Assembly (NCBI GenBank): GCA_024398815.1
Contig: JAKSIL010000007.1
Coordinates: 42,434 to 106,433, forward strand
Length of the DNA stretch: 64,000 bases
From: Fibrobacter sp.
GTDB taxonomy: Bacteria > Fibrobacterota > Fibrobacteria > Fibrobacterales > Fibrobacteraceae
Reading direction: 5' to 3'
In this document: piece by piece, positions 60,825-64,000 of the stretch
How the letters are laid out: each line of letters begins with the position of its first letter
Position numbering within the stretch: position 1 is the stretch's first letter
Notes under the pieces: model-generated
Databases searched by the model: none
Told to the model about the DNA's origin: nothing
What the model saw: the letters and a program-made list of their open reading frames with translations, nothing else
Position numbers and translations under genes: made by a program

Positions 60825-60830
60825 CCAGTA

Positions 60831-62048
60831 CTATTCCTTAATGCAGCGAACAGACAGCGCAGACGCTTTTCTAGAGAAGCTCCCTTCAACATTAAAATCG
60901 CGGTTCCACCAATAAGTGTAGCTCGCCCTTTGCATTCTATTGAAACCGCCTATATATGCGCAATAGGCTACGGAATCACTCGCTGAGTAAGAAGTCCAGA
61001 AAAAAGCTATTTCGTTTCGCCCCTCATAAGTGCCGTCTGTACCGCGAAAACCACCAGCACGCGCATCGAATTCATAATCATCCGATCCTAATTCCGTAGA
61101 GGAATTCCAATACATTTCATCGCCTTTTAAGACCTTCGAAGCGGAATCGCCATCGACTGCATCAAACAATTTTTCCCAATCGTAGATATGCGGCAAACGC
61201 CACCCTTCCGGGCAAATACCACGAATTGCAGTACAAGTTACACAGGGCATACTGTCACCGCAAGAATATCCGTCGTAAGAAAAGAGGCCCGCAGAATCCA
61301 TGGCAGCAGCCCACGTGTACAGACGGCCATAACTATCGCAGTTTTCAAGAGTATCGCCGTAGCAGTACGATTTCAGAACGACCTTTCCCTTTTCATTTTT
61401 CACACTGTAATCAAAATTCAAATTCTCGGCCATCCACGTCTGCTTGCCAATCGTGACAATCTTATAGACTTGTCCGTCGCGTTCATCGGTCATGGAATCA
61501 ACCTTGACATCACCCGGCTCAACGTACGTGACAGTATCTCTCAACAAATCGCAGAAGTCATACATCTTTGTTTCCGTAGATGACGATGATTTTTTTGTAC
61601 TCGAGGCTCTGCTGCTCGACATTTTGCTATTGCTCGAAAGGTCGTCATCAAGGTCGTCGCTTGAGTCGTCGTCATCCGAATCGTTGCCGTTTGACTTTTT
61701 GCTTGCACTTGACGAAGGTTCATCGTCAATGTCGCTATCCGAGTCATCGTCGTCGGTGCTCGGGCCCATTCTGTCGAGCACCCATTCACCGTCTTCGCAC
61801 ACGTAGGCGGTCTGTTCCTTTTTGACGAATGCCAGGGTTTCCTCATTGTCGGAAGTACATTTCGGCAAATCCTTGAATGCAGATTTGACGACATCGTAAT
61901 CGTCCGGATTCAATTTTCCTTTGGAGGTTCCACTGGCGTTCGAACCATTGTCGTCGCTATCGGAACCACAGCAGCACAAACTAAATGCAACAAGGCAAAA
62001 AATTCCATGCAAGGCAAACAGCCGAATATTTTTTTCAATAAAATTCAT
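60831..62048 (-). CDS. FISUMP-domain lipoprotein with acidic Ser/Asp linker
   Basis: From the ATG at 62048, behind GGAG, the product is 405 residues. The lipobox is around SLCCCG. A region with CEDGEWVLDRMG (about 80) precedes a long Ser/Asp-rich linker (about 95-160, with DDDDSSDDLDDDLSSNS). The FISUMP domain (about 185-404) has GQVYKIVTIGKQTWMAENLN, GRLYTWAAAMDSAGLFSYDG, GICPEGWRLPHIYDWEKLF and LSVRCIKE. The repetitive linker would hold the domain away from the membrane. The domain's function is unknown. Confidence 0.87.
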   Translation of the reverse strand: MNFIEKNIRLFALHGIFCLVAFSLCCCGSDSDDNGSNASGTSKGKLNPDDYDVVKSAFKDLPKCTSDNEETLAFVKKEQTAYVCEDGEWVLDRMGPSTDDDDSDSDIDDEPSSSASKKSNGNDSDDDDSSDDLDDDLSSNSKMSSSRASSTKKSSSSTETKMYDFCDLLRDTVTYVEPGDVKVDSMTDERDGQVYKIVTIGKQTWMAENLNFDYSVKNEKGKVVLKSYCYGDTLENCDSYGRLYTWAAAMDSAGLFSYDGYSCGDSMPCVTCTAIRGICPEGWRLPHIYDWEKLFDAVDGDSASKVLKGDEMYWNSSTELGSDDYEFDARAGGFRGTDGTYEGRNEIAFFWTSYSASDSVAYCAYIGGFNRMQRASYTYWWNRDFNVEGSFSRKASALSVRCIKE

Positions 62049-62077
62049 TTTAGCTCCACTCAACACTTTCTCGTTCG

Positions 62078-62085
62078 CAAATATA
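62078..62085 (-). promoter_or_regulatory. -7 box of the FISUMP lipoprotein gene
   Basis: TATATTTG on the minus strand, about 29 nt before the ATG at 62048. A TTG lies 17 bp upstream. Confidence 0.6.
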
Positions 62086-62128
62086 GTTCAATTTCCACTT
62101 TTCAACCCCGCCATCCGCATCTATTATC

Positions 62129-62136
62129 TATATTTG
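62129..62136 (+). promoter_or_regulatory. -7 box of ffh
   Basis: TATATTTG ends 8 nt before the ATG at 62145, with no Shine-Dalgarno site. No good -33 match is visible. Confidence 0.55.
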
Positions 62137-62144
62137 TGCGCACT

Positions 62145-63506
62145 ATGTTTTCACAGCTGACTGATTCTCTAGAAAATACTCTCAAGAACCTGCGTGGGCA
62201 GGGCAAACTCACCGAAGAAAACGTCGCGGAATCGCTCCGCGAAGTGCGTCGCGCCTTCCTCGAAGCCGACGTGAACTTCAACGTGACTCGCGACTTCGTC
62301 AAGGCCGTCAAGGAAAAGGCACTCGGCTCGGAAGTCCTCACATCCGTCACGCCGGGTCAGCAGATTGTGAAAATCATCCACGACGAACTCGTGAACGTCA
62401 TGGGTGGCGAAACCAAGGAAATCAACCTCTCGGCACCGTCTCCGGTCGGCATCATGATGGTCGGCCTCCAGGGTTCCGGTAAAACGACTTTCGCCGGCAA
62501 GATTGCCCTCTGGATGCGCAGCAAGAAGAAGCGCAAACCGCTCCTCGTGGCCGCGGACGTCTACCGCCCGGCCGCCATCAAGCAGTTGCAGGTTTTGGGC
62601 AAGTCCATCGGTATTCCCGTGTACGACGAAGGCCAGGGGAATCCGGTCGAAATCATCAAGCACGGCTACCAGTATGCCAAGGACAACGGCTTCGACCTCG
62701 TGATTTACGATACCGCAGGCCGTTTGCAGATTGACGAAGAACTGATGCAGGAACTCGAAAAGGCCCGCGAAGCCGTCCATCCGGACGAAATCCTTTTCGT
62801 GGCCGACGCGATGATCGGTCAGGAAGCCGTGAACGTCGCGGAAACCTTCTGGAACCGCTTGAACTTCACGGGCGTCTGCCTTTCGAAGATGGATGGCGAT
62901 ACCCGCGGCGGTGCAGCCCTCAGCATCAAGAAAATGACAGGCGTGCCTATATGCTTCATCGGCGTTGGCGAAAAGCTTCCGGACATCGACCTCTTCCATC
63001 CGGACCGCATGGCAAGCCGAATCCTCGGCATGGGCGACGTGGTCTCGCTCGTTGAAAAGGCTCAGCAGGTCATCGACGAAAAAGACGCGAAGGACCTGAA
63101 GAAAAAGATTTTGAACAACACGTTCGACTTGAACGACTTCTTGAACCAGCTCCGCACCATCAAGAAGCTCGGTCGCATCAAGGACATCCTGAGCCTGATT
63201 CCCGGCCTCAACAAGTTGCCGCTCGACCAGATTGACGAAAAACAACTCGTGTACGTCGAAGCCGTTTTGAGTTCCATGACTCCGAAGGAACGTAAAAAGC
63301 CGGACATCATCGACGGCAGCCGCAAGGCCCGCATCGCGAAAGGTTCCGGCACCGAAATCGGCCGCGTGAACGCAGTACTCAAGCAGTACGAAGGCATGAA
63401 GGAAATGTTCAAGAAGGTGGGACAGTTCGCCAAAAAACAGAACAACGGCGGCCAGATTGGCAGCAATTACACCCCGCCCAAAGTCAAGAAGAAAAAGAAG
63501 CGCTAG
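62145..63506 (+). CDS. ffh: Signal recognition particle protein Ffh (SRP54)
   Basis: Ffh binds 4.5S RNA and signal sequences and targets ribosomes to the membrane. The 453-residue product has the N domain (TDSLENTLKNLRGQGKLTEE) and the G domain with GLQGSGKTTFAGKIA, DTAGRLQIDEELMQEL and SKMDGDTRGGAALSI. The C-terminal M domain is methionine-containing (TPKERKKPDIIDGSRKARIA and GMKEMFKKVG). The start at 62145 gives the normal MFSQLTDSLEN N-terminus; the longer frame from 62007 runs antisense through the neighbouring promoter. Confidence 0.96.
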   Translation: MFSQLTDSLENTLKNLRGQGKLTEENVAESLREVRRAFLEADVNFNVTRDFVKAVKEKALGSEVLTSVTPGQQIVKIIHDELVNVMGGETKEINLSAPSPVGIMMVGLQGSGKTTFAGKIALWMRSKKKRKPLLVAADVYRPAAIKQLQVLGKSIGIPVYDEGQGNPVEIIKHGYQYAKDNGFDLVIYDTAGRLQIDEELMQELEKAREAVHPDEILFVADAMIGQEAVNVAETFWNRLNFTGVCLSKMDGDTRGGAALSIKKMTGVPICFIGVGEKLPDIDLFHPDRMASRILGMGDVVSLVEKAQQVIDEKDAKDLKKKILNNTFDLNDFLNQLRTIKKLGRIKDILSLIPGLNKLPLDQIDEKQLVYVEAVLSSMTPKERKKPDIIDGSRKARIAKGSGTEIGRVNAVLKQYEGMKEMFKKVGQFAKKQNNGGQIGSNYTPPKVKKKKKR

Positions 63507-63521
63507 GCGCCACGCTTTTTC

Positions 63522-63881
63522 TTACGCCACCAAGTCAATCAAATCAAAGTACATCAGGCGCGTATGCGGATCGTCGTCTTCAGCATTCATAAAACGGAAC
63601 CCATTCTTTTCGTAAAAGGGAACCGCCTTTAAATACGCATCAACCGTCAAGAATCGGCAGTCCGTCTTGGCAAGACTGCAGTAAGCATAAACCTTACTTG
63701 CATCGTCAACATCAACACAAGCATAGCTAACCGACAGCAAATATTTTTGGAATTCGGGAGCTCGCCTGAGAATGAAATCGTTTAAATCTTGATCACCACA
63801 ATCAAAGGCCTTTACACCATTTATTGGATCTAAACGAATGAATTTCAACGGGTAATTAGTATTTACACTTTTCGAAAACAC
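63522..63881 (-). pseudogene. GNAT acetyltransferase remnant (third copy, internal deletion)
   Basis: This 119-residue frame, opening at GTG, is a diverged relative of the GNAT proteins at 24761 and 25718. N-terminal FDCGDQDLNDFILRRA and C-terminal CRFLTVDAYLKAVPFYEKNG with YFDLIDLVA align without other gaps. Exactly 68 codons (204 bp) are missing between YCSLA and KTDCRF. The missing part holds the acetyl-CoA-binding segment (RLAVDNSVKGKRIGSM in the intact copies), so the product cannot be an active acetyltransferase. The reading frame is kept, so it might still be made. Confidence 0.8.
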
Positions 63882-63935
63882 GGATCAATACCTCCATTGG
63901 CTTCTTCACGGGCACGCTTTTCAGCCACACCCGTG
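63862..63935 (-). pseudogene. Truncated remnant of the GNAT partner gene (third copy)
   Basis: Read on the minus strand, the last codons give EKRAREEANGGIDPC and a stop at 63862, matching the C-terminus of the partner proteins at 25300 and 26260. Similarity ends near 63935, and the N-terminal part (MARDIRETP) is absent. It overlaps the GNAT remnant as in the intact pairs. Confidence 0.75.
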
Positions 63936-64000
63936 TATCATTCGTAAAAGATTTTGTTTCATTTACGAAAATAAATTTTAAAAGTAATCAATTTTCTTCA

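Overview
The window looks like a chromosomal segment of a Fibrobacter species (Fibrobacterota). Three predicted surface proteins (13777-14895, 26681-27625, 60831-62048) carry the Fibrobacter succinogenes major paralogous (FISUMP) domain. The gene content is Gram-negative: Mce/MlaD, POTRA-barrel, RND efflux and many signal-peptide or lipobox proteins. Several promoters have the Bacteroidota-like form TT(T)G - 19/20 bp - TAnnTTTG. Most of the window is ordinary chromosome. I see no prophage, IS transposase or CRISPR array.

Layout. 1-4919: end of a membrane-anchored solute-binding protein translationally coupled to a dCache-HAMP-GGDEF diguanylate cyclase, tRNA-Pro(GGG), a DUF1573-like secreted protein, a small membrane protein and a HAD phosphatase. 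4920-13721: miaB, a SPOR protein, tRNA-Leu(CAA), panD, a LytR_C lipoprotein-rsfS-argS cluster, and a TPP riboswitch driving thiM-thiE. 13777-24679: a FISUMP protein, purU, pyrE, a lipoprotein and barrel pair, a DEAD-box helicase, map, an EcsC-like protein and fusA.

24761-26481 is the main accessory locus: two tandem, nearly identical copies of a GNAT acetyltransferase preceded by an overlapping 73-codon gene, arranged like a toxin-antitoxin pair. A third, decayed copy lies at the right edge (63522-63935). 26681-31571: FISUMP-PEGA operon, a candidate small RNA, mazG, dprA and a DivIC/FtsB-like protein. 31572-39278: an RND efflux operon, two related membrane/outer-membrane proteins, and rpsF-rpsR-rplI. 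39433-47497: an Mce-domain protein, recG, a POTRA-barrel protein, rnpB, a CorC-type CBS protein and ybeY.

47614-53162 is a two-gene operon: a secreted FecR-domain protein and a 1191-residue protein with five perfect 13-residue Ala/Pro repeats, a beta-helix and a large barrel. The right end carries an FAD oxidoreductase, a ResB-CcsA fusion, a GIY-YIG protein between inverted repeats, a metallophosphoesterase, a MATE transporter, two lipoproteins and ffh.

A window-wide theme is that many genes start 3-8 nt after a TAnnTTTG-type box with no Shine-Dalgarno sequence, which predicts leaderless mRNAs. Others have a normal AAGGAG-type site. All functional assignments come from reading the translated sequence; no database search was run.
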